Positions 41,719-51,168 of a stretch of 64,000 nucleotides of DNA are shown piece by piece; position 1 is the stretch's first letter, and each line of letters opens with the position of its first letter. Both the position numbers and the translations under genes were made by a program. The stretch is from NCBI GenBank assembly GCA_033795365.1, contig JARYGU010000008.1, positions 170,586 to 234,585 on the forward strand, read 5' to 3'. The DNA is from JARYGU01 sp033795365 (GTDB lineage: Bacteria > Pseudomonadota > Alphaproteobacteria > Rhizobiales > Rhizobiaceae). The notes beneath the pieces are model-generated. The model did not search any database. It saw only the letters and a program-made list of their open reading frames with translations, and was not told the origin of the DNA.

Positions 41719-44682
41719 TCAGCCGGCCGCGTCGAGCATGGCCCTCAGGATCCGCCGCACCGCCTTCGAAAGCCTGCGCAGCTCCGCCTCCAGCGTCCTG
41801 ATGTCCGGGCAGTCGCCGGCGCGGCAGACGAGATCGACGAGACCGGACGGGGCATCCTTCGGCTCGAAGCCGCCATCGATGCAAAGCCGGACGATCTGCG
41901 AAATCTCGGTATAGAGCGAAAGAGCGCGCTTCACCGTGTCGAGGTCGTTCGCATCCATGAGATGCGCCCCCAGCAGCGCCAGCGCCTCGCCGGTCGGCAA
42001 TGTCCTTTCCGGCAGCGCCACGCCACTCGCCGGGGCGATCAGCGCCATGTACTGGGCGATGAATTCGATGTCGATCAGGCCGCCGGGGATGAGCTTCAGG
42101 TCCCAGATATTCTTCGGCGGCTTCTCCTTGTCGATCAGCTGGCGCATTTGCGAAACGTCGGCGGCGATCTTCCTCACGTCCCGCTTGCGCGACAGGGTCC
42201 TGGCGAAGATCGCCTCGGCCTCGGCGACCAGGCTTTCCTCGCCGCAGACGGCCCGCGCCCGGGTCAGCGCCATGTGTTCCCAGGTCCAGGCCTCCTCCTC
42301 CTGATATTTCGCGAAGGAGGTGATGCGGGTGGCGACCGGGCCCTTGTTGCCGGAAGGCCTCAGCCGCATGTCGACCTCGTAGAGCACCCCTTCCGCCGTC
42401 GGGGCGGAAAGCGCCGAAATCAGGCGTTGCGTCACGCGCGTGAAATAGCGCGTCGTATCGAGCGGCTTCGGCCCGGAGGATTCGAAAGCCTCGCTGTCAT
42501 GGTCGTAGAGAAGGATGAGGTCGATATCCGATCCGGCCGTCAGCTCGAAGCTTCCGAGCTTGCCCATGCCGATGACGGCGACGCGCCCGCCCTTGAACGT
42601 TCCGTGCGCAGCTTCGATTTCCGTGAGCACCGCGTCGAGCGCTGCCTTGACGATCAGGTCCGCAAGGAAGGTGAAGGCGCGCGCCGCCTGGGCGCCGCCG
42701 ATCGCGCCCGTCAGCAGGCGGATGCCGATGAGGAACCGCTGCTCGGCGGCGATGATGCGCAGCCGGTCGAGGACCTCCTCGTAATGCCGCGCGCCGGCGA
42801 CAAACCCCTCGATCCGCTCCGACAGGTATTCGCGCGTCGGAAGCTCGGCAAGCAGCGTCGGATCGAGCATGCCGTCGAAGACATGCGGCTTGGCGGCGAT
42901 GATGTCGGCAAGCCGCGGTGCGGAGGACATGATATTGACGATGAGGGAAAGCAGCGCCGGATTGTTGCCGAGCAGGGAGAAAAGCTGGATGCCCGCCGGA
43001 AGGCCGGAAATGAAATGATCGAAGCGCAGCAGCGCCTCGTCCGCCCGCTTGCTCTCGCCGAAGACCCGCAGGAGCTCCGGGGTAAGCTCCGTCAGGCGTT
43101 CGCGCGCCTCCACCGATTGGGTCGCCCGGTAACGGCCGTAATGCCAGGTGCGGATGGTGCGGGAGATGTCGGCCGGCCGCTCGAAGCCGAGCCTTCGCAG
43201 CGTCTCCAGCGTATCGGGATCGTCCTTCTGGCCGGTGAAGACCAGATTGCCGGTTTCGGTGGAAAGCTTCGCCTCCTGCTCGAAGAGCGCCGCATAGCGC
43301 CGCTCCACCGTCTTTAGGATCGAGACCAGCTTTTCGGAAAAGCCGGCCGTATCGGCAAACCCCATCATGAAGGCGATGCGCCTCAGCTCCGCCTCCGTCT
43401 CGGGCAGGAGATGCGTCTGCTCGTCGCGCACCATCTGGATGCGGTGCTCGACGTCGCGCAGGAACCAGTAGGCTTCGATCAGTTCGTCGCAGGTCTCGGT
43501 ATCGATCCAGTTCGCCTTTTCGAGCGCATGCAGCATCGCCTCCGTCCCGCGCATCCGAAGCGCGGGTACACGGCCTCCGGCGATCAGCTGCTGGGTCTGC
43601 ACGAAGAACTCGATCTCGCGGATGCCGCCGCGCCCGAGCTTGACGTTGTGTCCCTTCACGGCGATCTCGCCGTGGCCCTTGTGGACATGGATCTGCCGCT
43701 TGATCGAATGGATGTCGGCGATCGCCGCATAATCGAGATATTTGCGGAAGACGAAAGGCGTAAGCTCACGGAGGAACCCCTCGCCCGCCTTGAGATCGCC
43801 GGCGATCGCCTTCGCCTTGATGAAGGCGGCGCGCTCCCAGTTCTGCCCCCTGCCTTCGTAATAGAGCAGTGCCGCCTCGACGGGGATCGCGAGCGGCGTG
43901 GAACCGGGATCCGGCCGCAGCCTGAGGTCGGTTCGGAAAACATAGCCGTGGGCGGTGCGCTCCTGCATGATCCGGATCAGGCGCCGGATAAGGCGCGCGA
44001 AGGTGTCGGCAGCCTCCTCCGGCTCGATGGCGATACCTGCCGCAAGATCGAAGAAGACGACGAGGTCGATATCGGAGGAGTAATTGAGCTCGAAGGCGCC
44101 GAGCTTGCCCATTCCGAGAACGATCAGGCCCGAGCCCTCGCTCGGCCTGGCCGCATCCTTCAGCGTGAGCTTGCCGCTTTCATGGGCCGAAAGCAGGAGA
44201 TGGTCGATCGCCGCCGAAACCGCGGCCTCCGCCAGTTCGCTGAGGAAATGCGTGGTCTGCCGGCCGTCGAAGAGCCGCGCGAGATCGGCGAGCGCGGTGA
44301 GGAACGCGACCTCGCGCTTGGCGAGGCGCAGGCGTGCCATGACGCCCGCCTCGCTGCCGTCGCCGTCATTGGCGGCCGGATTCCATGCCGATCGGGCGCG
44401 GGCGATCGCGTCCCATATCCCCGGCAGCAGCGGCTCCGTCAGAGCTCCGGCCAAAAGCGCAGGATCAATGCGCACGGTATCGCGCAGATAGGGCGAAAGC
44501 GAAAGGGCAGAAACGATGAAGTCCTTCGCCGGGCTTTCCGAAGCGACGAGCGCGGCGATCGCCGGATGATCCTTCGACCAGTCCTTCAGATCGGAAAGGA
44601 CCGATTTCGCGTCCGTCTGGCTCATCGGCCGGATCGGGCAGGTTTCGAGATCGGCAAGCCGCGTCGTCTCGGTCAGGGTCAT
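41719..44682 (-). CDS. glnE: Bifunctional glutamine synthetase adenylyltransferase/adenylyl-removing enzyme
   Basis: A 987-residue cytoplasmic enzyme that adenylylates and de-adenylylates glutamine synthetase in response to PII status. Two nucleotidyltransferase domains are visible: LGMGKLGAFELNYSSDIDLV in the N-terminal half (adenylyl-removing) and VIGMGKLGSFELTAGSDIDL in the C-terminal half (adenylyl-transferring), with GGIREIEFFVQTQQLI and GGLIDIEFIAQYMAL as their second motifs. Length and order are those of GlnE. It follows a sensor kinase gene in the same direction with a 61-bp gap. Confidence 0.97.
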   Translation of the reverse strand: MTLTETTRLADLETCPIRPMSQTDAKSVLSDLKDWSKDHPAIAALVASESPAKDFIVSALSLSPYLRDTVRIDPALLAGALTEPLLPGIWDAIARARSAWNPAANDGDGSEAGVMARLRLAKREVAFLTALADLARLFDGRQTTHFLSELAEAAVSAAIDHLLLSAHESGKLTLKDAARPSEGSGLIVLGMGKLGAFELNYSSDIDLVVFFDLAAGIAIEPEEAADTFARLIRRLIRIMQERTAHGYVFRTDLRLRPDPGSTPLAIPVEAALLYYEGRGQNWERAAFIKAKAIAGDLKAGEGFLRELTPFVFRKYLDYAAIADIHSIKRQIHVHKGHGEIAVKGHNVKLGRGGIREIEFFVQTQQLIAGGRVPALRMRGTEAMLHALEKANWIDTETCDELIEAYWFLRDVEHRIQMVRDEQTHLLPETEAELRRIAFMMGFADTAGFSEKLVSILKTVERRYAALFEQEAKLSTETGNLVFTGQKDDPDTLETLRRLGFERPADISRTIRTWHYGRYRATQSVEARERLTELTPELLRVFGESKRADEALLRFDHFISGLPAGIQLFSLLGNNPALLSLIVNIMSSAPRLADIIAAKPHVFDGMLDPTLLAELPTREYLSERIEGFVAGARHYEEVLDRLRIIAAEQRFLIGIRLLTGAIGGAQAARAFTFLADLIVKAALDAVLTEIEAAHGTFKGGRVAVIGMGKLGSFELTAGSDIDLILLYDHDSEAFESSGPKPLDTTRYFTRVTQRLISALSAPTAEGVLYEVDMRLRPSGNKGPVATRITSFAKYQEEEAWTWEHMALTRARAVCGEESLVAEAEAIFARTLSRKRDVRKIAADVSQMRQLIDKEKPPKNIWDLKLIPGGLIDIEFIAQYMALIAPASGVALPERTLPTGEALALLGAHLMDANDLDTVKRALSLYTEISQIVRLCIDGGFEPKDAPSGLVDLVCRAGDCPDIRTLEAELRRLSKAVRRILRAMLDAAG

Positions 44683-44743
44683 CGTTCCTCCTCGCCTTCA
44701 GCATCGGGTCAAGGCAGGCGACCCGGAGTGCCGATCCGGTTTA

Positions 44744-46156
44744 TCAGCCGGAACGGGCGGGGAAAACCATTCTGACGTTCAGTCCGCGATTGTTTTGCCG
44801 CTCGGGATGGGTGGTCGACAGTTCGAGCCGGCCTCCATGCATCTCCATCACCGCCTCGACGAGCGACAGGCCGAGGCCCGTTCCCGGTTTCGAGCGGCTT
44901 TCGTCCAGCCGCACGAAGCGCTTGACGACTTCCTCCTGCTTTTCCTCCGGCACGCCCGGCCCGCCGTCGGCGACGGAAAGGACGACGGCGTCGGCCTCGC
45001 GCGATAGGCGCACCTTTATCTCGGGGTCCTTGCTGCCCTCGGCATATTTGATCGCATTGTCGAGGAGATTGCCGAGCGCCTGCCCGATCAGCTCGCGATT
45101 GCCGACGACCTCGATATCGGGCGCAATGTCGCTTGAAAGCGACAGGCGGCAGTCCTCGGCGACCGGCTCGTAGAGTTCCACGCTGTCGGCGGCGATCCCG
45201 TCGAGCGCAATCGCGCTCATTTCCGCCGCGGCTTGTCCGGCCTCGACGCGCGAGATCATCAGGAGCGCATTGAAGGTGCGGATGAGCTGGTCCGATTCGG
45301 CGATGATCTCCTCCAGCGCCATGCGATAGTCGCCCGCTTCCGTCTTCGCCGCCAGCGCCGCTTCCGCCTTGTTGCGCAGCCGCGTGAGCGGCGTCTTCAA
45401 GTCGTGGGCGATGTTGTCGGAAACCTGCTTCAGCCCCTCGTCGAGCTTCTCGATGCGTCCGAGCATCGTGTTCAGCGATTCGGAAAGCCGGTCGAACTCG
45501 TCGCCCGAACCGTTCGTCGGAAGGCGCTGGGAGAGATCGCCTTCCATGATGCGCTTGCTGGCGCCCGACATGCGGTCCATCCGCTTCAGGGCGTTGCGGC
45601 CGATGAGATACCAGATCGCCAGCGCCCCGATGCCCATGATGCCGAGCGCGACGACGAGGGCCTGGCGTACGAGATTGCGAAAATTCTCCGGCTCTCCGAG
45701 ATCGCGTCCGACCAGCACGCGCAACCCGTTGGAGAGAACGAAGACCTCGGCCCGCGCCAGATGGCGTTCGCGCGTGTTTTCGTCCTGGAAGCGCTGGTAG
45801 CGGAAAGGCGTTGCCGTCCAGCCCTCGTTGTCGAGGACGCCCGGCTGGAGCGCCAGCACATTGCCGGCCAGCACCTCGCCCGCGGGGCTCGCGATGATGT
45901 AGAGGTTTGCTCCCGGCTGGCGGGCCCGGCGCTCGAGCGTCCTCAGGAGGCCGTTCATCCCGGCCCTTTCGAAGACGCGCTGGATCTGCGTCGCCTCGGT
46001 CGCGACGTCTTCGCGCATCCGCTGCTGCAGCAGGCCCTCGGACATCGAGGTGACGTAGAAGACGAGGAAAGCCGCGCAAGCGGCGAACAGCAAAAGGTAA
46101 AGCGCCGAAAGGCGCACCGCGGTCGTCCGGAAAAGCGCGCCGAGCCGGGTCAGCAT
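44744..46156 (-). CDS. Two-component sensor histidine kinase
   Basis: A 470-residue membrane kinase: helix 1 LSALYLLLFAACAAFLVFYV, a ~130-residue periplasmic sensor, helix 2 ALVVALGIMGIGALAIWYLI, HAMP, HisKA with IAHDLKTPLTRLRNKAEAAL, and HATPase with LGNLLDNAIKYAEG and GTGLGLSLVEAVMEMHGG. It starts 1 nt after its response regulator. Position between degP and glnE equals that of the uncharacterised kinase of Sinorhizobium in the same neighbourhood. An envelope signal is plausible because degP adjoins; this is inference. Confidence 0.9.
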   Translation of the reverse strand: MLTRLGALFRTTAVRLSALYLLLFAACAAFLVFYVTSMSEGLLQQRMREDVATEATQIQRVFERAGMNGLLRTLERRARQPGANLYIIASPAGEVLAGNVLALQPGVLDNEGWTATPFRYQRFQDENTRERHLARAEVFVLSNGLRVLVGRDLGEPENFRNLVRQALVVALGIMGIGALAIWYLIGRNALKRMDRMSGASKRIMEGDLSQRLPTNGSGDEFDRLSESLNTMLGRIEKLDEGLKQVSDNIAHDLKTPLTRLRNKAEAALAAKTEAGDYRMALEEIIAESDQLIRTFNALLMISRVEAGQAAAEMSAIALDGIAADSVELYEPVAEDCRLSLSSDIAPDIEVVGNRELIGQALGNLLDNAIKYAEGSKDPEIKVRLSREADAVVLSVADGGPGVPEEKQEEVVKRFVRLDESRSKPGTGLGLSLVEAVMEMHGGRLELSTTHPERQNNRGLNVRMVFPARSG

Positions 46157-46157
46157 G

Positions 46158-46841
46158 TCAGGCCGAGGCCTCGTCCTTGATCATGTAGCCGGCCCCGCGC
46201 ACGGTGCGCAGCAGCGGCTGGTCGAAATCCTTCTCGATCTTCGAGCGCAGCCGCGACACATGGACGTCGATGACGTTCGTCTGCGGATCGAAATGGTAGT
46301 CCCAGACGTTTTCGAGCAGCATGGTGCGGGTCACGACCTGTCCGGCATTCTTCATCAGATATTCGAGAAGGCGGAATTCGCGGGGCTGCAGCAGGATTTC
46401 CCTGCCCTGCCGGCGCACCGTATGGGAAAGCCGGTCGAGTTCGAGATCGCCGACGCGGTAGACCATTTCCTGTTCGGGCGCGCCCTTGCGGCGGCCGAGC
46501 ACCTCGACCCGCGCCAGGAGTTCGCTGAAGGCGTAGGGCTTCGGCAGATAGTCGTCGCCCCCGGCGCGAAGCCCGGTCACCCTGTCGTCGACCTGGCCGA
46601 GCGCAGACAGGATCAGCACCGGCGTATGGATGCCCTTCTGGCGCAGTTCCGAGATCAGCGACAGCCCGTCGCGACGCGGCAGCATGCGGTCGATCACCAG
46701 CACGTCGTAGCTGTTTTCCATTGCGAGGAAGAGGCCGCTGTCGCCGTCGCTGGCGTGATCGGGGACGATCCCCGCCTCCCGGAAAGCCTTGGAGAGATAG
46801 GCGGCCGCTTCGAGATCGTCTTCTACAATCAGTATTTTCAT
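46158..46841 (-). CDS. OmpR-family response regulator
   Basis: A 227-residue regulator: receiver with MKILIVEDDLEAAAYLSKAF and the phospho-acceptor aspartate in DVLVIDRMLPRRDGLSL, KP switch in YLPKPYAFSELLAR, then the winged-helix output PREFRLLEYLMKNAGQVVTR and IDVHVSRLRSKIEKD. It is directly coupled to the downstream kinase. The degP terminator lies upstream, so this pair has its own promoter in the 46842-46904 gap. Confidence 0.93.
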   Translation of the reverse strand: MKILIVEDDLEAAAYLSKAFREAGIVPDHASDGDSGLFLAMENSYDVLVIDRMLPRRDGLSLISELRQKGIHTPVLILSALGQVDDRVTGLRAGGDDYLPKPYAFSELLARVEVLGRRKGAPEQEMVYRVGDLELDRLSHTVRRQGREILLQPREFRLLEYLMKNAGQVVTRTMLLENVWDYHFDPQTNVIDVHVSRLRSKIEKDFDQPLLRTVRGAGYMIKDEASA

Positions 46842-46904
46842 GATTCCGACCTTACAGCACGTTCATCCGGCGTTGAACATCGTCGTCTTCTCGTTCTCCG
46901 ACAA

Positions 46905-46938
46905 GAAAAACGCCGCGAAACCTCTCGATTTCGCGGCG
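46905..46938 (-). terminator. Rho-independent terminator after degP
   Basis: On the - strand the stem CGCCGCGAAA / TTTCGCGGCG (10 bp, 8-nt loop, 46911-46938) is followed by a T-run at 46905-46910, starting about 25 nt past the degP stop. Confidence 0.9.
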
Positions 46939-46963
46939 CCTTGTCATTGATCGGAGGCCGCGA

Positions 46964-48526
46964 TCAGCCCTGTTCGATCGGCAGCGCGAGGAAGCGGCTG
47001 CCATTGCTCGTCTCGACCTGGAACAAAGCCTTCGAGCGGCCGTCCTTGCGGGCGGCTTCGATCACCTTCATGACGTCGTCGGCCGATTTTACGCCCTGGT
47101 TGTTGACGGAGGTGATCTTGTCGCCTTCCTTGAGGCCGCGATCGCTGGCGTCGGAGTCCGGGTCGACGGATGCGACGGTCACGCCTTTGCCGTCATCCGA
47201 GGGCACCACGCTGATGCCGAGATCGGCAAGGGATTCCTCCGTCGCCGGCTCGTCCGGGGTCACGGCGTCGCTGTTGGTGGAAGCCTGCTCGTCTTCGAGC
47301 TTGGCGATCGTCACCTTGACGGTCTCCGACTTGCCGCCGCGCCACAGCGTGAAGTCGACGGATGTGCCGGGCTTGATCACGGCCACGCGGCGCGCAAGGT
47401 CCTTCGGATCCTTGATCGTGTCGCCGTCGAGCGCGGTGATCACGTCGCCCTGCTTGATGCCGGCCTTCTCGCCCGGAGAACCCGCCTGCGGTTCGACGAC
47501 CAGCGCGCCGCTCGCATCGGCAAGGCCGAGCGATTCGGCGATGTCCTTGGTGACCGGCTGGATCTGGACGCCGAGCCAGCCGCGCTGGACCGAGCCGTCC
47601 TTGATCAGGTCGTTGACCACATCCTTGGCGACGGTCGCGGGAATTGCGAATGCGATGCCGACATTGCCGCCGGAGGGCGAGAAGATCGCGGTGTTGATGC
47701 CGACGACCTCGCCGTTGAGGTTGAAGGTCGGACCGCCGGAGTTGCCGCGGTTCACGGCGGCGTCCACCTGGAGATAATCGTCATAGGGGCCGGAGCCGAT
47801 ATCGCGGCCGCGAGCCGAAACGATGCCGGCCGTCACCGTGCCGCCGAGCCCGAACGGGTTGCCGACCGCCACGACCCAGTCGCCGACGCGCACCTTGTTG
47901 TCGTCCGCGAAGCTGACATAGGTGAACTTGCGCTGATCCTTTTCCTCGACCTTCAGGACGGCCAGGTCGGTACGGCTATCCTTGCCGACGAGCTTGGCGT
48001 CGAGTTCCGTCCCGTCGTTCATGATGACGGTGAAGGCCGCGCCGTCGTTGACGACGTGATTGTTGGTGACGATGTAGCCGTCCTCGGAGATGAAGAAGCC
48101 GGACCCCTGGGAGGTCGGGCGCAGATGCCCCCTGCGGCCGCGGTCGTTTTCCCCGAAGCGGCGGTTCGGGCCTCGGTCGCCGCGCATGTCGGGACCGCCG
48201 AACTCACGGAAGAAACGCTTCAGCGGATGGTCGTCCGGAAGATCGTCGAAGCCACGGCCGTTGAAATTGAAGCTGAAGTTGCTGCCTTCCTCGGAAACCG
48301 GGTTCACGTTCGACTGAACGCGCACCGAGACCACGGCCGGCGAAACGGCCGACACGACGTCGGCGAAGCTCGCCACCTGGGGTGAATCGACCTTGACGGC
48401 CTCCGCGAAGGATTCCGTGACGCGCGCGGGAATACCGGTGGCGAGCATGACGGCCGCGAGGCCGGCAACCGTCGAGGTTTTCAGGACAGTCTTGAGGGAG
48501 GGACGAAATGCGTTGTTCTTGGACAT
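46964..48526 (-). CDS. degP: Periplasmic serine protease DegP/HtrA (Do family)
   Basis: A 520-residue exported protease/chaperone. Signal peptide in the first ~35 residues (VAGLAAVMLATGIPA), then the trypsin-like domain with catalytic His157 (TNNHVV), Asp187 (SRTDLAVL) and Ser262 (RGNSGGP), followed by two PDZ domains (about 300-400 and 425-515). It degrades misfolded periplasmic proteins. A glycine/arginine-rich insert (RGDRGPNRRFGENDRGRRG) precedes the protease domain, as in other rhizobial copies. ATG 48524-48526 follows AAAGGTC. It is 198 bp downstream of ccmH and ends at a strong terminator. Confidence 0.95.
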   Translation of the reverse strand: MSKNNAFRPSLKTVLKTSTVAGLAAVMLATGIPARVTESFAEAVKVDSPQVASFADVVSAVSPAVVSVRVQSNVNPVSEEGSNFSFNFNGRGFDDLPDDHPLKRFFREFGGPDMRGDRGPNRRFGENDRGRRGHLRPTSQGSGFFISEDGYIVTNNHVVNDGAAFTVIMNDGTELDAKLVGKDSRTDLAVLKVEEKDQRKFTYVSFADDNKVRVGDWVVAVGNPFGLGGTVTAGIVSARGRDIGSGPYDDYLQVDAAVNRGNSGGPTFNLNGEVVGINTAIFSPSGGNVGIAFAIPATVAKDVVNDLIKDGSVQRGWLGVQIQPVTKDIAESLGLADASGALVVEPQAGSPGEKAGIKQGDVITALDGDTIKDPKDLARRVAVIKPGTSVDFTLWRGGKSETVKVTIAKLEDEQASTNSDAVTPDEPATEESLADLGISVVPSDDGKGVTVASVDPDSDASDRGLKEGDKITSVNNQGVKSADDVMKVIEAARKDGRSKALFQVETSNGSRFLALPIEQG

Positions 48527-48640
48527 CGTTTGACCTTTGCTCTTCTCTGGTGCCTCAACTGCAACCGATGAAGACAGAGATAGGTCAAAGCACATTACAG
48601 TGCACTGTCTGCGGGATGAAATTTTCGTAATGTTGGGCGG

Positions 48641-48747
48641 AGCGAATAGCGAATAGCAGGGGTGCAGTTGGGAGGAATTCTTGTAACGGCCCCGGTATCA
48701 CTTCATCTCGCGATAACCCATCCCCTATTCGCTATTCGCTATTCGCT
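48641..48747. repeat. Inverted clusters of the heptamer AGCGAAT, entering the ccmH 3' end
   Basis: AGCGAAT occurs twice in tandem at 48641-48654; its complement CTATTCG occurs three times at 48725-48745, where it encodes the ccmH C-terminus ERIANSE and the stop codon. The two clusters are inverted and about 67 nt apart, so they can pair into a long stem behind ccmH. Confidence 0.65.
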
Positions 48748-49183
48748 CCAGCTCCGCCTTTTCCTCCGCCGTCAGCGGCGTGCCCGTCGGCTTGCCGGAG
48801 CGGCGGCGTATGAAGACGAGCATTGCTGCGGCGCCGCCGAGAAAGAGCAGGATCGGCGCGCCCCAAAGCAGAAGCGTCTTCGTCTCGAAGCGCGGCTTCA
48901 AGAGCACGAATTCGCCATAGCGCGAGACCACATAGTCGATCACCGCCTCGTCGCTGTCGCCGTTCTGCAGGCGTTCGCGCACCAGAAGCCTGAGGTCGCG
49001 CGCCAGCTCGGCATTGGAATCGTCGATCGACTGGTTCTGGCACACCATGCAGCGAAGCTGCGCCGAAAGCGCGCGGGCACGGGCTTCCAGCGCCGGATCG
49101 GCGAGGATCTCGTCCGGGTTGACGGCGAAGGCCGGAACGGCGGAGACGAGAAAGGCTGCGATGAGCAGGAGACGGCGGATCAT
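48725..49183 (-). CDS. ccmH: Cytochrome c-type biogenesis protein CcmH/CycL
   Basis: A 152-residue periplasmic thioredoxin-like apocytochrome reductase: signal peptide LLLIAAFLVSAVPAFA, the redox motif LRCMVCQNQSI, and a C-terminal anchor TLLLWGAPILLFLGGAAAML. It keeps the CXXCH cysteines of apocytochrome c reduced for heme attachment together with CcmF. ATG 49181-49183 overlaps the ccmF stop (ATGA). Its last codons are formed by CTATTCG heptamer repeats. Confidence 0.95.
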   Translation of the reverse strand: MIRRLLLIAAFLVSAVPAFAVNPDEILADPALEARARALSAQLRCMVCQNQSIDDSNAELARDLRLLVRERLQNGDSDEAVIDYVVSRYGEFVLLKPRFETKTLLLWGAPILLFLGGAAAMLVFIRRRSGKPTGTPLTAEEKAELERIANSE

Positions 49184-51168
49184 TCGGCCGGCTCCGGTCG
49201 CGCTTGGCCCGTTCGCCGCGCTTTCTGCGGCGCGCCGACCCGCAGCCGCCGGTCGAACAGCGAAACCGTGCCCCCGGCCATCATGACGAGAGCCCCCAGC
49301 CAGATGCAAAGGATCATCGGCTTCCACCAGACGCGCACGACGATGCCGCCGTCGGCCATCCCGTCCCCGAGCGAGACATAGAGCTGGCTCAGTCCGAAGG
49401 TGCGGATGCCGGCCTCGGTCGTCGGCATGCGGCGCGCGGTATAGAACCTTTTGGAGGACCAGATCTCCGTGACCGCTCTTCCGGCGCGCGATACGGTGAA
49501 GTGGCCGGACTCTTCGCTGTAGTTCGGTCCCTGCCCCTGGCGTATGCCGTCGAAGGTCAGCGTATAGCCGCCCGCCTCGACCTGCATGCCCGGCCTCATT
49601 TCCACCACATGCTCCGTCTCGAAGGCCGTCACCGCGACGATGCCGATCACCGTCACGCCGACGCCGAAATGGGCAAGCGCCGTGCCGAAGGCGGAACCCG
49701 GCAGCCCGATGAGGCGCCTGACGGCCACGTTCGAAGCCACCTTGCCGACGCCGGCGCGCAGACAGAGGTCGGTGACGGCGCCCGCCATCATGTAGAAGCC
49801 GATCGAGAGGCCGAAATAGGCGAGCAGCGGGCCGCCGCCATGGGCATATTGCACGATGCCGCCGATCACGAGCCCGGCGGCAACCGCCGCGAAAAGCCGC
49901 TGGCCGGCCCCCGCCAGGTCGCCGCGCTTCCAGGCGATGAGCGGGCCGAACGGAACCGCGAAGAGCAGCGGCACCATCAGGAGCCCGAAGGTGAGATTGA
50001 AGAAGGGTGCGCCGACCGAGATCTTCTCGCCGGTCACCGCCTCCAGCGCCAGCGGATAGAGCGTGCCGGTGAGGACCGTCGCCGCCGCCGTCGTCAGGAT
50101 GAGGTTATTCAGCACGAGAGCACCCTCGCGCGAGATCGGCGCGAAGAGGCCGCCGGCCTTCAGGGTGCTCGCCCGGAAGGCGAAGAGCGCCAGCGCCCCG
50201 CCGATGAAGATCACGAGGATCGCCAGAATGAAGACACCGCGCGTCGGATCGGTCGCAAAGGCATGCACCGATGTGAGCACGCCGGAACGCACGAGGAAGG
50301 TGCCGAGCAGAGAAAGGGAAAAGGTCAGGATAGCGAGAAGCACGGTCCAGATCTTCAGCGCCTCGCGCTTTTCCATCACCAGCGCCGAATGCAGCAGCGC
50401 CGTGCCGGCGAGCCAGGGCATGAAGGAGGCGTTTTCCACCGGATCCCAGAACCACCAGCCGCCCCATCCGAGTTCGTAATAGGCCCAGTAGGAGCCCATG
50501 GCGATGCCCGCCGTCAGGAAGCTCCACGCGGTCAGCGCCCAGGGGCGCACCCAGCGCGCCCAGGCCGCGTCGATCCGCCCGTCGATCAAAGCCGCGATCG
50601 CGAAGGAGAAGCAGACCGAAAAGCCGACATAACCGAGATAGAGGAGCGGCGGATGGATCGCCAGCCCTATGTCCTGAAGGATGGGATTGAGGTCCTGGCC
50701 TTCGCCCGGCGCGGGGTCGAGCCTCAGGAAAGGGTTCGACGTCAGCAGGATGAAGAGCCCGAAGGCGGTGGTGATCCAGCCCTGGACTGCGAGCACGTTG
50801 GCGCGCAGCCTTTCCGGCAGGTTGGCGCCGAAAAGCGCGACCAGCGCGCTGAAGAAGGTGAGGACGAGCAGCCACAAAAGCATCGAGCCTTCGTGGTTCC
50901 CCCAAACGCCCGTGACCTTGTAGAGCATCGGCTTCAGCGAATGGGAGTTCTGCCAGACATTCCCCACCGAAAAATCCGAGACCACATAGGCGTAGGTGAG
51001 GATCGAGAACGAGAAGGCCGTCAGCGCGAAGCCGGCGAGTGCCGCGGGCTCCGCCACCGCCATCAGCGACGGGTCTTTGCGCAGCGTGCCCGCAAGCGGC
51101 AGGAGCGACTGGACGATGGCGGTGGCCAGCACCAGGATGAGCGCATAATGTCCGAGCTCGATGATCAT
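49180..51168 (-). CDS. ccmF: Heme lyase CcmF/CycK
   Basis: A 662-residue membrane protein with about 15 helices; it attaches heme from CcmE to apocytochrome c. The heme-handling WWD motif is GWGGWWFWDPVENASFMPWL, preceded by the HPPLLYLGYVGF loop, and PLLYLGY and LLGTFLVRSGVLTSVHAFA are conserved. ATG 51166-51168 (MIIELGHYAL) is the CcmF start; it overlaps the ccmE stop by 4 nt, and its own stop overlaps ccmH. Confidence 0.96.
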   Translation of the reverse strand: MIIELGHYALILVLATAIVQSLLPLAGTLRKDPSLMAVAEPAALAGFALTAFSFSILTYAYVVSDFSVGNVWQNSHSLKPMLYKVTGVWGNHEGSMLLWLLVLTFFSALVALFGANLPERLRANVLAVQGWITTAFGLFILLTSNPFLRLDPAPGEGQDLNPILQDIGLAIHPPLLYLGYVGFSVCFSFAIAALIDGRIDAAWARWVRPWALTAWSFLTAGIAMGSYWAYYELGWGGWWFWDPVENASFMPWLAGTALLHSALVMEKREALKIWTVLLAILTFSLSLLGTFLVRSGVLTSVHAFATDPTRGVFILAILVIFIGGALALFAFRASTLKAGGLFAPISREGALVLNNLILTTAAATVLTGTLYPLALEAVTGEKISVGAPFFNLTFGLLMVPLLFAVPFGPLIAWKRGDLAGAGQRLFAAVAAGLVIGGIVQYAHGGGPLLAYFGLSIGFYMMAGAVTDLCLRAGVGKVASNVAVRRLIGLPGSAFGTALAHFGVGVTVIGIVAVTAFETEHVVEMRPGMQVEAGGYTLTFDGIRQGQGPNYSEESGHFTVSRAGRAVTEIWSSKRFYTARRMPTTEAGIRTFGLSQLYVSLGDGMADGGIVVRVWWKPMILCIWLGALVMMAGGTVSLFDRRLRVGAPQKARRTGQARPEPAE

